A stretch of 41,248 nt of DNA from an uncultured delta proteobacterium. Lineage in GTDB: Bacteria; Myxococcota_A; UBA9160; JAFDET01. Numbering within the stretch: the stretch's first letter is position 1; every line of letters begins with the position of its first letter. Made by a program: the position numbers and the translations under genes. Under the pieces are notes generated by a model. That model worked only from the letters and a program-made list of their open reading frames with translations, made no database searches and was not told the origin of the DNA. This document shows, piece by piece, positions 8,014 to 16,971 of the stretch. Location: the NCBI GenBank assembly GCA_947260035.1, contig CAMYOO010000020.1:1-41248 (forward strand), in the 5' to 3' direction.

Positions 8014-8910
8014 TCAGCGGAACCAGCCCTCGCGCTCGTCGAGGCCTTCCTGGATCAGGTTCCGGATCGAGTCCTTCACCACGTCCACGCGCTCCTCGAT
8101 GGCCGCGTCCTCGTCGTTCGGGTCTCCCTCGAAGCTCAGGGGCTCGCCGAAGTGAAGCCGGAACTTCACCGGCAGGGGCACGATGGCCAGCGGGCCCAGC
8201 CACGGGAACGTCAGGGTGATGGGCAGCGCCGGTGCGCCGACCAGCTTTCCCAGCGCCTCCACCCGCGCCAGCCCGGGCGACTGCTCCTCTGCACCGACGA
8301 TGCCCACCGGCACGATGGGCGTCTGCGTCTCCATGGCCAGGCGCATGAATCCCAGCCCGAAGCGCTGGAGCTGGTAGCGCTTGCGATACGGCTTGAGGAA
8401 GCCCCGCTCGCCCTCGGGGAACACCATGATCGCCTCTTCGCGCTCCAGCAGCTGCACGCAGTTGCGCGGCGTTCCCACCACCGACCCCAGGCGGTGCATG
8501 AACACGTTGAAGAACGGAATGCGCGGCAGGTAGTACTCGCCCATGCCGCGCACCAGCCGCGGCGGCTCGTGGTCGAGGAAGAGCGACGTGCCCAGCATGG
8601 CGCCATCGAAGGCGAAGGTGTTGCCCGCGTGGTTGGCGATCAGCAACACGCGCCCCTCGGGCACGCGCTCGATCCCCGAGACCTCGCAGCGCAGCCAATG
8701 GCGGTAGATCACCGCCATGCTGAGCAGCAACGAGCGCGCGTACTCCGGATCCAGACCGAACGGGTCGAAGCCGTACTCGTTGAGCCGGTTGTGCAGCCGT
8801 CCGAGCCGGGCCTCCACATCATCGCGCAGCGTGGCCAGAGGCGCGGGCAGAGGCCAGCGCCAGCCCCGCATGCCCCGGGTCGCGCGCGGAACGAGTGCCC
8901 GGTCGCTCAT
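8014..8910 (-). CDS. PlsC-like lysophospholipid acyltransferase
   Basis: A 298-aa protein of the LPLAT/PlsC superfamily. The acceptor motif is the longer form NHAGNTFAFDG rather than the HxxxxD of classical PlsC, and the glycerophosphate-binding motif is FPEGERG. It probably transfers an acyl chain onto a lysolipid at the inner membrane; the true substrate is unknown. ATG 8910 overlaps the stop of the dienelactone-hydrolase-like gene by 4 nt (ATGA), so the two are translationally coupled. The 543-aa track ORF joins this gene to an out-of-frame upstream stretch. Confidence 0.85.
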   Translation of the reverse strand: MSDRALVPRATRGMRGWRWPLPAPLATLRDDVEARLGRLHNRLNEYGFDPFGLDPEYARSLLLSMAVIYRHWLRCEVSGIERVPEGRVLLIANHAGNTFAFDGAMLGTSLFLDHEPPRLVRGMGEYYLPRIPFFNVFMHRLGSVVGTPRNCVQLLEREEAIMVFPEGERGFLKPYRKRYQLQRFGLGFMRLAMETQTPIVPVGIVGAEEQSPGLARVEALGKLVGAPALPITLTFPWLGPLAIVPLPVKFRLHFGEPLSFEGDPNDEDAAIEERVDVVKDSIRNLIQEGLDEREGWFR

Positions 8911-9593
8911 CGCAGCTCCGCTCGGAAGAAGTTGAGGGTCAGGTTCCAGGCCTCGGCGGCAGCCGACGCGTTGTAGACATCCGGTCGCGTGTCGTTGAAG
9001 AAGGCGTGGTCGGCTTCGTCGAAGCTCCGGAACTCCGCTCGCTTGCCCGCGTCGAGAAGATCCTGCTGCAGCTTCCTCGCCGTCGCAGGGGGCACGAACT
9101 CGTCGAGCTCGGCGAAGATCCCCAGCACCGGCGCTTCCAGGCCGGAAGGATCCAGACTGATGTTGGGGTGGACGCCGTAGAAATCCGCTACCGCGCCGAT
9201 CTTGGCGTTGCGCGTGGCTGCGTACAGGGCGAGCTGCCCACCCATGCAGAAGCCGATGGCTCCGACCCGGGCCCCGTCGACGGCGTCCTGGCCCAGCAGC
9301 GCGCCGACGGCCGCATCCAGGTCGCGTGCGGCGCGCGGGATCTCGAGGTCCATCATCAGGCGGCCGGCCGCGTCCGGGTCCGATGTGGAGTCTCCGCGAT
9401 AGAGATCGGGGGCCAGCGCCACGAAGCCCTCGCGCGCGAAGCGGTCGCACACGTCCCGGATGTGGTCGACCAGGCCCCACCACTCCTGAAGCACCAGCAC
9501 ACCGGGGCCACGCCCGGAGGCCGGGGTGGACAGGTAGCCGAGCACCTCGTCCCCGTTGCTGTCGAAGCGGATCTCGCTGCCCTCGAAACTCAC
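8907..9593 (-). CDS. dienelactone hydrolase family protein
   Basis: A 228-aa alpha/beta hydrolase of the DLH type. Visible catalytic elements: cysteine nucleophile in GFCMGG, acid in AELDEFVPP, histidine in DEADHAFF, and the QEWWGL motif near the oxyanion site. These enzymes hydrolyse lactones or esters in the cytoplasm. I prefer GTG 9593, with GGGAGG nine bases upstream, over the track start at 9635, which adds an arginine-rich tail. Coupled by a 4-nt overlap to the downstream acyltransferase. Confidence 0.88.
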   Translation of the reverse strand: MSFEGSEIRFDSNGDEVLGYLSTPASGRGPGVLVLQEWWGLVDHIRDVCDRFAREGFVALAPDLYRGDSTSDPDAAGRLMMDLEIPRAARDLDAAVGALLGQDAVDGARVGAIGFCMGGQLALYAATRNAKIGAVADFYGVHPNISLDPSGLEAPVLGIFAELDEFVPPATARKLQQDLLDAGKRAEFRSFDEADHAFFNDTRPDVYNASAAAEAWNLTLNFFRAELR

Positions 9594-9722
9594 TCGCCTG
9601 CGCCTCCCGGGACTGCCCGCCCGCTGCCAGGACACAGCATATCACTGCTCTATCGACCCGAACCTACGGGCCGGAACCAGAGGGACTGTCCCGCCAGTAC
9701 CCGTGAGGCCTAGACTCGGGCC

Positions 9723-10997
9723 ATGCCTGAAGCTCCGGCGCCCGCTCCTCCGGGTGCGGTCTTGCTCCCCGGCCTTCCTCCCTCAGTGGCTGCCCTTCTG
9801 GACGCGCTCCGCAATGCGGGATTCGACGCCTTCCTGGTCGGCGGCTGCGTTCGGGACCTGCTGCGCGGCGAGGCGGTCCGCGACTTCGACGTCGCCACCA
9901 CAGCGCCGCTCGAGCGCATCCTGGCCCTGTTTCCCCGGGCGATCCCCATCGGCATGGCCCATGGGACCGTCATGGTCCCCAGCGAGCGCGGTCCCGTGGA
10001 CGTGACGACCTACCGCGGCGGCCCGCTCCTGGAGGACGACCTGGCCCACCGGGACCTGACGGTGAACGCCATGGCCTGGGACGGCCGTGCAAGCGAGCCG
10101 GTGGATCCGTTCGGCGGCCGCACGGATCTGGCCGCACGCCGCTTGCGCGCCGTGGGCAGCGCCCGCGAGAGGCTGGCCGAGGACCCCCTGCGCGCGCTGC
10201 GCGCTGCGCGTCTCTGCTCCCAGCTCGGCTTCGCCCTGGATCCCGAGCTGGAGCGAGCCATGGCGGAGACCTCGCTCGGGGGCGTCGCCCGGGAACGCCT
10301 GGGCCGCGAGCTCGACGCCCTGCTCCTGGCACCCCACGTGGCCGACGCCCTGCGCCTGCTGCGCAGGACGGGACTCGAAGCGCAGCTCGCACCCGGCGTC
10401 GGCGACGACGCTGCAGATGTGGTGGCCCGGCTGCCCGTGAATCGGGAGGTGCGTCTGGCCGGCTGGCTGCGCGGAGCGCCGGCCGAGTCCGTCCTGCTGC
10501 GGCTGCGCTTCCCGCGCGCGCTCGCCCAACACGCGACCCGGCTGCTGGCCCGCCACCCGCTGGACGAGACCCTTCCCCGCGAGCGCCCGGCGGCGCTGCG
10601 ACGCTGGCTGAACCGGATCGGCGAGCAGGACCTGGCCTGGCTGGTGGCCCTGCGCCGCAGCGAGCTGGCGGTGCGGCCCCAGACGCCCGAGGTCGAAGCG
10701 GCGCGGGCGCGCCTCGACGAGCTGGAGCAGACCACCGCGCGCCTGCGCGCCGAGGGAAGCCTCTCCCTCAACCGCGGACAGCTGGCGCTCGACGGCCAGT
10801 CGGTCATGGAGCTGCTGGGAACCGGGCCCGGCCCCCACGTGGGGCGCGCTTTGGAGCACCTGCTGGAGCAGGTGCTCCAGGATCCCGCCTGCAACACGCC
10901 CGAGCGCCTGACCGCGTTGCTGCGCGCCTGGAGCGCCGATCCGGTAACCGGCGCGAGAGGCGGGGGCGTACCCACCGGCAGGAGGGGCGAAGCATGA
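9723..10997 (+). CDS. cca: tRNA nucleotidyltransferase / poly(A) polymerase family
   Basis: A 424-aa class II nucleotidyltransferase. Signatures: LVGGCVRDLLRG, metal-binding DFDVAT, and RDLTVNAMA, followed by the helical tRNA-binding half. The likely role is adding or repairing the CCA end of tRNA; a pcnB-type poly(A) polymerase or A-adding enzyme is possible, since class II members are hard to separate by eye. The ATG has no Shine-Dalgarno but sits six bases after a -10-like TAGACT (9711-9716), suggesting a leaderless mRNA. Its stop overlaps the downstream lipoprotein gene by 4 nt. Confidence 0.88.
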   Translation: MPEAPAPAPPGAVLLPGLPPSVAALLDALRNAGFDAFLVGGCVRDLLRGEAVRDFDVATTAPLERILALFPRAIPIGMAHGTVMVPSERGPVDVTTYRGGPLLEDDLAHRDLTVNAMAWDGRASEPVDPFGGRTDLAARRLRAVGSARERLAEDPLRALRAARLCSQLGFALDPELERAMAETSLGGVARERLGRELDALLLAPHVADALRLLRRTGLEAQLAPGVGDDAADVVARLPVNREVRLAGWLRGAPAESVLLRLRFPRALAQHATRLLARHPLDETLPRERPAALRRWLNRIGEQDLAWLVALRRSELAVRPQTPEVEAARARLDELEQTTARLRAEGSLSLNRGQLALDGQSVMELLGTGPGPHVGRALEHLLEQVLQDPACNTPERLTALLRAWSADPVTGARGGGVPTGRRGEA

Positions 10998-11608
10998 GGC
11001 GGGCTGCCCTCGCGCTCGGTCACCTGGGGCTGACGCTGGCGATGCTGGCCTGCGCCACGAGCCCGCCCGATCCCGAGCGCTACCGGCTCGCCCACAGCGG
11101 CGCCCACTGGGACCGGCAGGGCGACGACCCGGTCTTCGCCAGCCTGCGTCCCCGCTACCCCGCGTACTTCGACGTGATCCTCGACCCCGCCCACACCGAG
11201 GAGCCCGACCTGCGCCCGCTGCGACGCGACCTGGAGCGCCGCCCCGTGGACCGGCGCAACTACGACGCTCTGAACGCCGTGGCCATCGGCTACTTCGAGC
11301 TGAACTACCGCGCCGCCTCCGACCCGGGCGGCTCCAACTACCTGGCAGACAACTTCCGCGCCGCCAAACTGCTGGCGATTCCCTGGCGCGCCTACAGCGA
11401 GATCGACGACGCCGCCCTGCGCGACGCGATCGTGGCGTTCTTCGAAGACGCGGGCTCGGGAGAGAAGCTCGGCACCGCGGCTACGGCACCGCGCCTGGCC
11501 AACGTGGTGGCTTCCCTGGAACCCAAGGAACCCCAGGCCGAGCGACGCGCGCGACTCCATCGCCTGGCCGAGAGCCTCAAGGCGCAGCTCCCGCCCGACC
11601 CGGATTAG
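10994..11608 (+). CDS. putative lipoprotein, unknown function
   Basis: A 204-aa protein with a lipoprotein signal: arginine-containing n-region (MRRAALALGH), hydrophobic core, and lipobox LACA with Cys near residue 20. The mature part is helical and charged, with no recognised domain. It begins at ATG 10994, overlapping the cca stop (ATGA), so it is translationally coupled to cca, an odd partner for a lipoprotein. lysA follows 34 nt downstream, but with its own -10-like element. Confidence 0.75.
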   Translation: MRRAALALGHLGLTLAMLACATSPPDPERYRLAHSGAHWDRQGDDPVFASLRPRYPAYFDVILDPAHTEEPDLRPLRRDLERRPVDRRNYDALNAVAIGYFELNYRAASDPGGSNYLADNFRAAKLLAIPWRAYSEIDDAALRDAIVAFFEDAGSGEKLGTAATAPRLANVVASLEPKEPQAERRARLHRLAESLKAQLPPDPD

Positions 11609-11642
11609 GGTCCCCGGTCCTTGTGCTACGGTCGCTCGCGCC

Positions 11643-12875
11643 ATGGATCCGCTCGATCCCGCCCTCCTCGCCGACGTCGCCGAGCAGGTGGGAACCCCCT
11701 GCTACGCGTACCACGCCGACACGATCCGACAGCGCATCCGTTCGCTGGGAGCGTTCGACGTCGTGCGCTACGCGCAGAAGGCGTCGTCCAACGTCCACCT
11801 GCTGCGGCTGCTGCGCGAGGAAGGAGCGCGGGTCGACGCGGTCTCGCTGGGCGAGATCGAGCGCGCCCTGCGCGCCGGGTTCCGCCCGGGAGGCGAGCCG
11901 GCGGAGATCGTCTACACCGCGGACCTCATCGACGAACCGACCCTGGAGCGGGTGATCGAGCTGGGGATTCCCATCAACGCCGGCTCGGCGGACATGCTGG
12001 ACCTCGTGGGCGCGGGGCAGCGGGGCCATCCGGTCTGGCTGCGCATCAACCCGGGCTTCGGCCACGGCCACAGCCGCAAGACCAATACCGGCGGCGACAG
12101 CAGCAAGCACGGCATCTGGTACGAGGGCCTGAGCGATGCATTCGACCGCATCGATGCCCACGCGCTGGAGCTGGTGGGGCTGCACATGCACATCGGTTCC
12201 GGCACCGACTTCGAGCACCTGAAGCAGGTGTGCGACGCCATGGTGACCCAGGTGCAGGCCGCGGGCCGGGACCTGCAGGCCATCTCCGGCGGCGGCGGCA
12301 TCCCCGTCCCCTACCGGGACGGCGACGAGGCCATCGACGTCGCGGAGCTGTACCGGCTCTGGGACCAGGCGCGCGCGCGCATCCGTGATCACCTGGGGCA
12401 CCCGGTGCAGCTCGAGATCGAACCCGGCCGCTACCTGGTGGCCGAGGCCGGCGTTTTGCTGGCGCGCATCCATGCGGTCAAGGAGCAGGGCAAGAATCGC
12501 TTCTGGATCGTCGATGCGGGCTTCAACGATCTGGTGCGACCGGCCATGTACGGCAGCTACCACGCCATCTCGGTGATTCGCGACGGCCGCCCGCTGCGCG
12601 GCCCGCTGCACCCGACCGCCGTGGGCGGCCCCCTGTGCGAGTCCGGCGACGTCTTCACCCAGGAAGAGGGAGGCCTGGTGACGCCGCGCTCCCTCCCCGA
12701 AGCCCGCGTGGGCGACCTGGTGGTCCTGCACGACGCCGGCGCCTACGCGGCGTCCATGGCCAGCAACTACAACACCCGGCCCCTGGCGCCGGAAGCGCTC
12801 CTCGAGGGGGACAGCTTCCGCCTGATCCGTCGCCGCCAGAGCGTGGACGAGCTGCTGGCCCTCGAAGAGGTCTAG
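11643..12875 (+). CDS. lysA: diaminopimelate decarboxylase
   Basis: A 410-aa fold-III PLP enzyme converting meso-diaminopimelate to lysine. The PLP lysine is in RYAQKASSN; HMHIGSGTD, the glycine loop SGGGGIPVPY, substrate-binding EPGRYLVAEAG, GPLCESGD with the active-site Cys, and GAYAASMASNYN are all present. It closely resembles the Escherichia coli form of LysA along its whole length (for example FDVV RYAQKA, VSLGEIERAL, GFGHGHS, NTGG, SKHGIWY), a distinct subgroup. There is no Shine-Dalgarno before ATG 11643; an extended -10 (TGCTACGGT, 11624-11632) places the start within a few bases of the ATG. Confidence 0.96.
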   Translation: MDPLDPALLADVAEQVGTPCYAYHADTIRQRIRSLGAFDVVRYAQKASSNVHLLRLLREEGARVDAVSLGEIERALRAGFRPGGEPAEIVYTADLIDEPTLERVIELGIPINAGSADMLDLVGAGQRGHPVWLRINPGFGHGHSRKTNTGGDSSKHGIWYEGLSDAFDRIDAHALELVGLHMHIGSGTDFEHLKQVCDAMVTQVQAAGRDLQAISGGGGIPVPYRDGDEAIDVAELYRLWDQARARIRDHLGHPVQLEIEPGRYLVAEAGVLLARIHAVKEQGKNRFWIVDAGFNDLVRPAMYGSYHAISVIRDGRPLRGPLHPTAVGGPLCESGDVFTQEEGGLVTPRSLPEARVGDLVVLHDAGAYAASMASNYNTRPLAPEALLEGDSFRLIRRRQSVDELLALEEV

Positions 12876-12884
12876 TCCGGGGCC

Positions 12885-13280
12885 CTACGCGTCGTCTTCG
12901 GCGCGCACGTGGACCACCAGTCCTCGAACCGCCTCGACGCGAATGCGCGTCCCCGCGCTCAGCGGCCCTACCCCGTCGCAGAGCTCCGCGCGCCAGACCT
13001 CGGCGCCGATCTGCACCCGCCCCTCCCCGCCCTCGGAGAGGCCGTCCTGGGCGACGCCCTGCGCGCCCACCAGCGCGCCGCTCCCGGTGTGGGGCGGAGA
13101 TTCCAGTGCACGTCGCGAGAGTGGATACAGGGCGACGTCCTTCACCACGAGGAGCGCCACGCCGGCCAGGGCGGCCCAGCCCGGCAGCCCCATGAAACGC
13201 CAGGCCGCGCCCAGGATCAGGGCCGCCAGGATCCAGCCCGGCAGCTGGGCCAGCCAGTAGCGCGTCGCGATGCTGCCCAT
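12885..13280 (-). CDS. NfeD-like membrane protein
   Basis: A 131-aa short-form NfeD protein: two N-terminal membrane segments (QLPGWILAALILGAAWRF and GWAALAGVALLVVKDV) and a C-terminal OB-fold (GALVGAQGVAQ ... GRVQIGAEVWRAEL ... GTRIRVEAVRGLVVHV). Short NfeD proteins usually work with stomatin-like proteins or a membrane protease; neither is present here. ATG 13280 has AGGAG upstream and lies 11 nt after the SDR stop, so it is probably the last gene of the ECH-SDR-NfeD run. Convergent with lysA, 9 bp apart. Confidence 0.85.
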   Translation of the reverse strand: MGSIATRYWLAQLPGWILAALILGAAWRFMGLPGWAALAGVALLVVKDVALYPLSRRALESPPHTGSGALVGAQGVAQDGLSEGGEGRVQIGAEVWRAELCDGVGPLSAGTRIRVEAVRGLVVHVRAEDDA

Positions 13281-13291
13281 GCGTGCTCTCC

Positions 13292-14206
13292 TCAGCGCTC
13301 CAGGCTTTCCGGCTCGCCCTCACGCCGCGCACGCTCGTCGTGGGCCTGCTTGGCCTCCAGCAACGCGGGCATCACCCGGCCCAGGTCGTCCTGGGTCCAC
13401 AGGTGGTCGGCCTGGAAGGATCGGATTACCGCCGGCTGCTGCATGATTCCCACGGTACCGCGCATTACGTTGATGACCTGGGCGTTGACCTGCTGGGCGG
13501 CCGGCGAGGCCAGCCAGGTGCACACGGGCGCGATCTGCTGCGGACCCAGCAGGGGGTCCCCGGGGTCCACGGCGTCTCCGCGACCCTCACGCAGCGGGAT
13601 CGTGAGTCGTGTGGCCGCACCGGGGGAGATGGTGTTGACCGTGCAGGCGTACTTGCCCAGCTCCAGGGCCAGCACGCGGCTGAAGCCGGCGATGCCGGCC
13701 TTGGCGGCGCCGTAGTTCGACTGCCCGAAGTTCCCGAACAGGCCGGACACCGACGAGAAGTTGAGGATGCGGCACTCGCGCCGATCCGTCTCGCGGATGT
13801 AGCGCGCGAACGGCCGCGTGCAGCAATAGTGGCCCTTGAGGTGCACCTCGATCACCGCGTCCCAGTCCCCCTCCTCCATGTTGAAGAGCGTCCGGTCTCG
13901 AAGAATCCCCGCGTTGTTGACCAGGATGTCCGCAACCCCGAAGGCGTCGAGCGCCGACCGGAGGATCCGCTGTCCCCCCTCGACCGTGGCGACCGAGTCG
14001 CCGTTGGACGCCGCTTCGCCGCCCGCGCTGCGGATCTCCTGGGCGACCTCCTCGGCCACCCCCGAGGCGCCGGTGCCGTCGGCCTCACTCCCCAGGTCGT
14101 TCACCAGCACGCTGGCGCCGTTACGTGCAAAGTCGAGTGCGATCTCCCGACCGATCCCTCGACCTGCCCCGGTCACGATCGCCACCTTGCCGTCGAGTAC
14201 GCCCAT
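13292..14206 (-). CDS. short-chain dehydrogenase/reductase
   Basis: A 304-aa classical SDR. Cofactor motif TGAGRGIG, NNAG, catalytic Ser (NFSSVSG), Tyr and Lys (YGAAKAG) are intact. The longer loop after the first strands (NDLGSEADGTGASGVAEEV) is typical of the (3R)-hydroxyacyl-CoA dehydrogenase domain of peroxisomal multifunctional enzyme type 2 and its bacterial relatives. With the enoyl-CoA hydratase upstream this suggests a hydroxyacyl-CoA step in lipid or steroid side-chain breakdown. ATG 14206 has GGGAGAAGG just upstream. The C-terminal 60 residues are a helical extension. Confidence 0.88.
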   Translation of the reverse strand: MGVLDGKVAIVTGAGRGIGREIALDFARNGASVLVNDLGSEADGTGASGVAEEVAQEIRSAGGEAASNGDSVATVEGGQRILRSALDAFGVADILVNNAGILRDRTLFNMEEGDWDAVIEVHLKGHYCCTRPFARYIRETDRRECRILNFSSVSGLFGNFGQSNYGAAKAGIAGFSRVLALELGKYACTVNTISPGAATRLTIPLREGRGDAVDPGDPLLGPQQIAPVCTWLASPAAQQVNAQVINVMRGTVGIMQQPAVIRSFQADHLWTQDDLGRVMPALLEAKQAHDERARREGEPESLER

Positions 14207-14346
14207 CCGCCTTCTCCCCTGGATCCGCCGAAGCTCATGCTAACCCGAAAGCCTGGGAGGTTCCGCCATGGGCCCGGAGCGCACGCCCTCCCGCTGAGAG
14301 CAGCGCGGCCGGCGCAATGCCCGGCGCACGAGGATCCGGTCGAAGG

Positions 14347-15123
14347 CTAGCGGGACTGCGTGCGACCGCGTTCCTGCACGAGGCTGCGGCGGGCGCCTAC
14401 GTCCTTCGCGGAGATGCCGCGCGCCGCCGCCGCGCGCCGCTCGATGCTGCGCCCCTCTGCATAGGTGGCGGCGAACCCCTCGTCGATGACGCGCTTGTAG
14501 GCCCGCATGACCTCGGGGACGCAGGACAGCATGTCCTGGGCCAGCTCGGTGCAGGCGGAAAGCAGCGCGTCCGGCTTCACGACGCGGGTGAGCAGCCCCC
14601 AGGCGCATGCCTCCTCGGCGCTCAGGAAGTTGCCGGTCAGCGAGAGCGCCTTGGCGCGCTGAATCCCCACCAGGCGCGAGAGCTTCTGGGAGAGCCCCCA
14701 GCCGGGCATGATGCCGACACGCGCATGGGTATCGGCGAAGCGCGCGTGGCTGGAGCCGATGAGCACGTCGCAGGCCAGCGCCAGCTCGAAGCCTCCGGTG
14801 ATGGCCACTCCGTTGATCCCGCCCACGATGGGCCGATCCAGCTCCTCCATGGCGCGGATCAGCTCGTAGCCGGCGTCCCCGGCGTCCTCCTCCAGCGGTG
14901 TCTCGCCGGACAGCTCCTTGAGGTCGAGCCCGGCGCAGAAGGCCCGCTCCCCGGCTCCGGTCAGGACCACGGCGCCGACCTCCTCGTCCTCGGCGATCTC
15001 CCGGAAGGCGCGTGTCAGCGCCGATCGCAGGCCCTGGGAGAGGGCATTCATGGACCGGGGGCGATTCAGGGTCAGGGTGGCGATCTGGTCGCGCTTCTCG
15101 ACGAGCAGGACGGGGTCGGACAT
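14347..15123 (-). CDS. enoyl-CoA hydratase/isomerase family (crotonase)
   Basis: A 258-aa crotonase-fold protein. The acyl-CoA oxyanion loops are visible as ERAFCAGLDLKEL and NGVAITGGFELALACD; glutamates around HARVGIMPGWG occupy the catalytic region. Start ATG 15123 has GGAGGAG upstream; the track ORF extends 117 codons into the divergent gene region without support. It is first in a minus-strand run with SDR and NfeD, although 140 bp separate it from the SDR gene, which may have its own promoter. It diverges from the histidine kinase across fewer than 100 bp. Confidence 0.88.
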   Translation of the reverse strand: MSDPVLLVEKRDQIATLTLNRPRSMNALSQGLRSALTRAFREIAEDEEVGAVVLTGAGERAFCAGLDLKELSGETPLEEDAGDAGYELIRAMEELDRPIVGGINGVAITGGFELALACDVLIGSSHARFADTHARVGIMPGWGLSQKLSRLVGIQRAKALSLTGNFLSAEEACAWGLLTRVVKPDALLSACTELAQDMLSCVPEVMRAYKRVIDEGFAATYAEGRSIERRAAAARGISAKDVGARRSLVQERGRTQSR

Positions 15124-15217
15124 GGGGGCTCCTCCGGCCCCAAACATAGGCGAGGACGGCTCTGCGACCCCCTCAACGTGACCTTCGGGACGGCCGATGT
15201 ACGCCGAGGAGGCCCTC

Positions 15218-16954
15218 GTGAACCTGCCCATCCTCATCGCCCTGCTCACGATCGTGATCGGCGCGGCCTCCGCTGCGGCAATCCTGGTCCAGGGGCCCGG
15301 CATTCGAGCCAACCAACTCGCGGGCCTGCTGCTGGCCGGCGTCGCCTGGTGGGCCGTGGGCGATGTAGTGCGGCTGCTGGCGCCCGACGCGGTGTGGGCG
15401 ACCCGGGCGGCCGCACTCTCGGCGCCGGGCTGGGTCTTCATCGGGCCCCTGACGCTGCACCTGGTCTCGGTCATGCGTGCGCCCGCCGGCGCCTGGGCAC
15501 GGCCCTTCGTGCCCTTCTCCTACGCACTTTCCGCCGTCTTCCTCGCCGCAGCCTGGCTCCAGCCCGGCTGGATGTTCGAGAAGGTGGCCCGCGAGCCGGC
15601 CGGCTGGGTCGTCTTTCCGGGGCCGGGCGTGCTGGTGGTGAAGCTGGCGACACTCGCCCATGTGATCCCGGTCGGCACCTACGCCGTGAGCCTCTTGCAG
15701 CGCTCGCCCTCGGCATCGGATCAGGCTCGTCTCAAGTGGCTGGCCGCGGGCGTGGCGTTCCCGATCATCGCGATTCCCGTCTTCAATGTGCTGCTGCCGC
15801 TGCTGGGCCAGCCCAGCGTGCGCGTGGGCAACCTGGCGCTGGCCACGTTCGGAGCCCTGGTGGCGTGGACCGCCCACCTCCACGGCACGTCCCCCCTCGG
15901 GCGCGGCGGATTCGCGCGCCAGATCGTCGATGCCCATCCCGACGGCGTCGCCGTCGTGTTTCACGCCGGCGAGATCGGCTCGGCCAGCGAAGGCCTGACG
16001 CGGCTCACGGGCCGCCCGGTCGCCCTGCTGGAAGGCCAGAGCCTGGACACCCTGCTGGAAGGGCCGCTACCCGAGCTCGGGCCCGAACCATCCACCATGG
16101 AGACGCACCTTCGCGTCGCCGACGGCACGCGCATTCCCGTCACGGTGGACACGCGTCCGCTGGCGGACCGCCGAGGTCTGGATCTGGGCTGCGTCGTCGT
16201 CATCCGAGACCTGCGCGAGGTCGCGGACCTGCGCAGCCAGCTCGTCACATCCGGGCGTCTGGCGTCCGTGGGCCAGCTGGCCGCCGGCATCGCTCACGAG
16301 ATCAACAACCCCATGGCGTTCGTTCGCACCAACCTGACCCTGCTTCGCGAGCACTGGCAGCGCATGGAGAAGGAGCCGCCGCCCGCCGAGCGAGAGCACT
16401 TGCTGTGCGAGGCCGACGAGCTCCTGGAAGAATCCCTGGAGGGCGTCGAGCGAGCCTGCGCGATCGTCCGCGACGTCAACGCCTTCTCCCACGCCGGCAC
16501 AGGGGAACGCGAGCCGGTGGAACTGGCCGAGCTGCTGGAGAACGTGCTGCGCGTGGCCTCGCCGCACCTGCATCGAGACGTCCGCGTGGTCCGGCGCTTC
16601 GGCAGCATCCCAGCCGCCGACGGCGCACCTCAGGAGCTCAAGCAGGTGTTCCTCAACTTGCTGCTCAACGCGGCCCAGGCGCTGGGTGAACAGGGCACGA
16701 TCACGATCGAAACCTTTGGAGAGTCGAACGCGGTCGTGGTGCGAGTGTGCGACGACGGCTGCGGAATCCCGGAAGCGGACCGCGAGAAGGTCTTCGATCC
16801 CTTCTTCACGACGAAGCCGGTCGGAGAAGGCACCGGCATGGGCCTCTTCATCTCCTACCAGATCGTCCGCAACCACGGCGGGGAGTTCAGCATCGAGTCG
16901 GCATCGGGCCAGGGAACCCGCGTCTCGGTCCGGCTCCCGATCCACTCCGGCTAG
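15218..16954 (+). CDS. sensor histidine kinase with N-terminal 7TM-type domain
   Basis: About 578 aa. The N-terminal ~215 residues hold about seven hydrophobic segments (histidine-kinase 7TM type), followed by a PAS-like domain (about 225-340), a dimerisation domain with the phospho-acceptor His in AHEINNPMAF, and a HATPase domain (NLLLNAAQAL N-box, CDDGCGIP, DPFFTTKP, GTGMGLF). It autophosphorylates and passes phosphate to a response regulator, which is not adjacent, so it is an orphan kinase. I prefer GTG 15218, with GGAGG five bases upstream, over ATG 15197, which lacks one. Convergent with the exporter gene, 17 bp apart. Confidence 0.9.
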   Translation: MNLPILIALLTIVIGAASAAAILVQGPGIRANQLAGLLLAGVAWWAVGDVVRLLAPDAVWATRAAALSAPGWVFIGPLTLHLVSVMRAPAGAWARPFVPFSYALSAVFLAAAWLQPGWMFEKVAREPAGWVVFPGPGVLVVKLATLAHVIPVGTYAVSLLQRSPSASDQARLKWLAAGVAFPIIAIPVFNVLLPLLGQPSVRVGNLALATFGALVAWTAHLHGTSPLGRGGFARQIVDAHPDGVAVVFHAGEIGSASEGLTRLTGRPVALLEGQSLDTLLEGPLPELGPEPSTMETHLRVADGTRIPVTVDTRPLADRRGLDLGCVVVIRDLREVADLRSQLVTSGRLASVGQLAAGIAHEINNPMAFVRTNLTLLREHWQRMEKEPPPAEREHLLCEADELLEESLEGVERACAIVRDVNAFSHAGTGEREPVELAELLENVLRVASPHLHRDVRVVRRFGSIPAADGAPQELKQVFLNLLLNAAQALGEQGTITIETFGESNAVVVRVCDDGCGIPEADREKVFDPFFTTKPVGEGTGMGLFISYQIVRNHGGEFSIESASGQGTRVSVRLPIHSG

Positions 16955-16971
16955 GGGCCCGACCCAGGTTC

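Noticed and set aside
14125-16689. 854-aa plus-strand ORF across ECH and kinase
   Set aside because: Crosses a divergent promoter region and both flanking genes in the wrong frame; no coherent protein.
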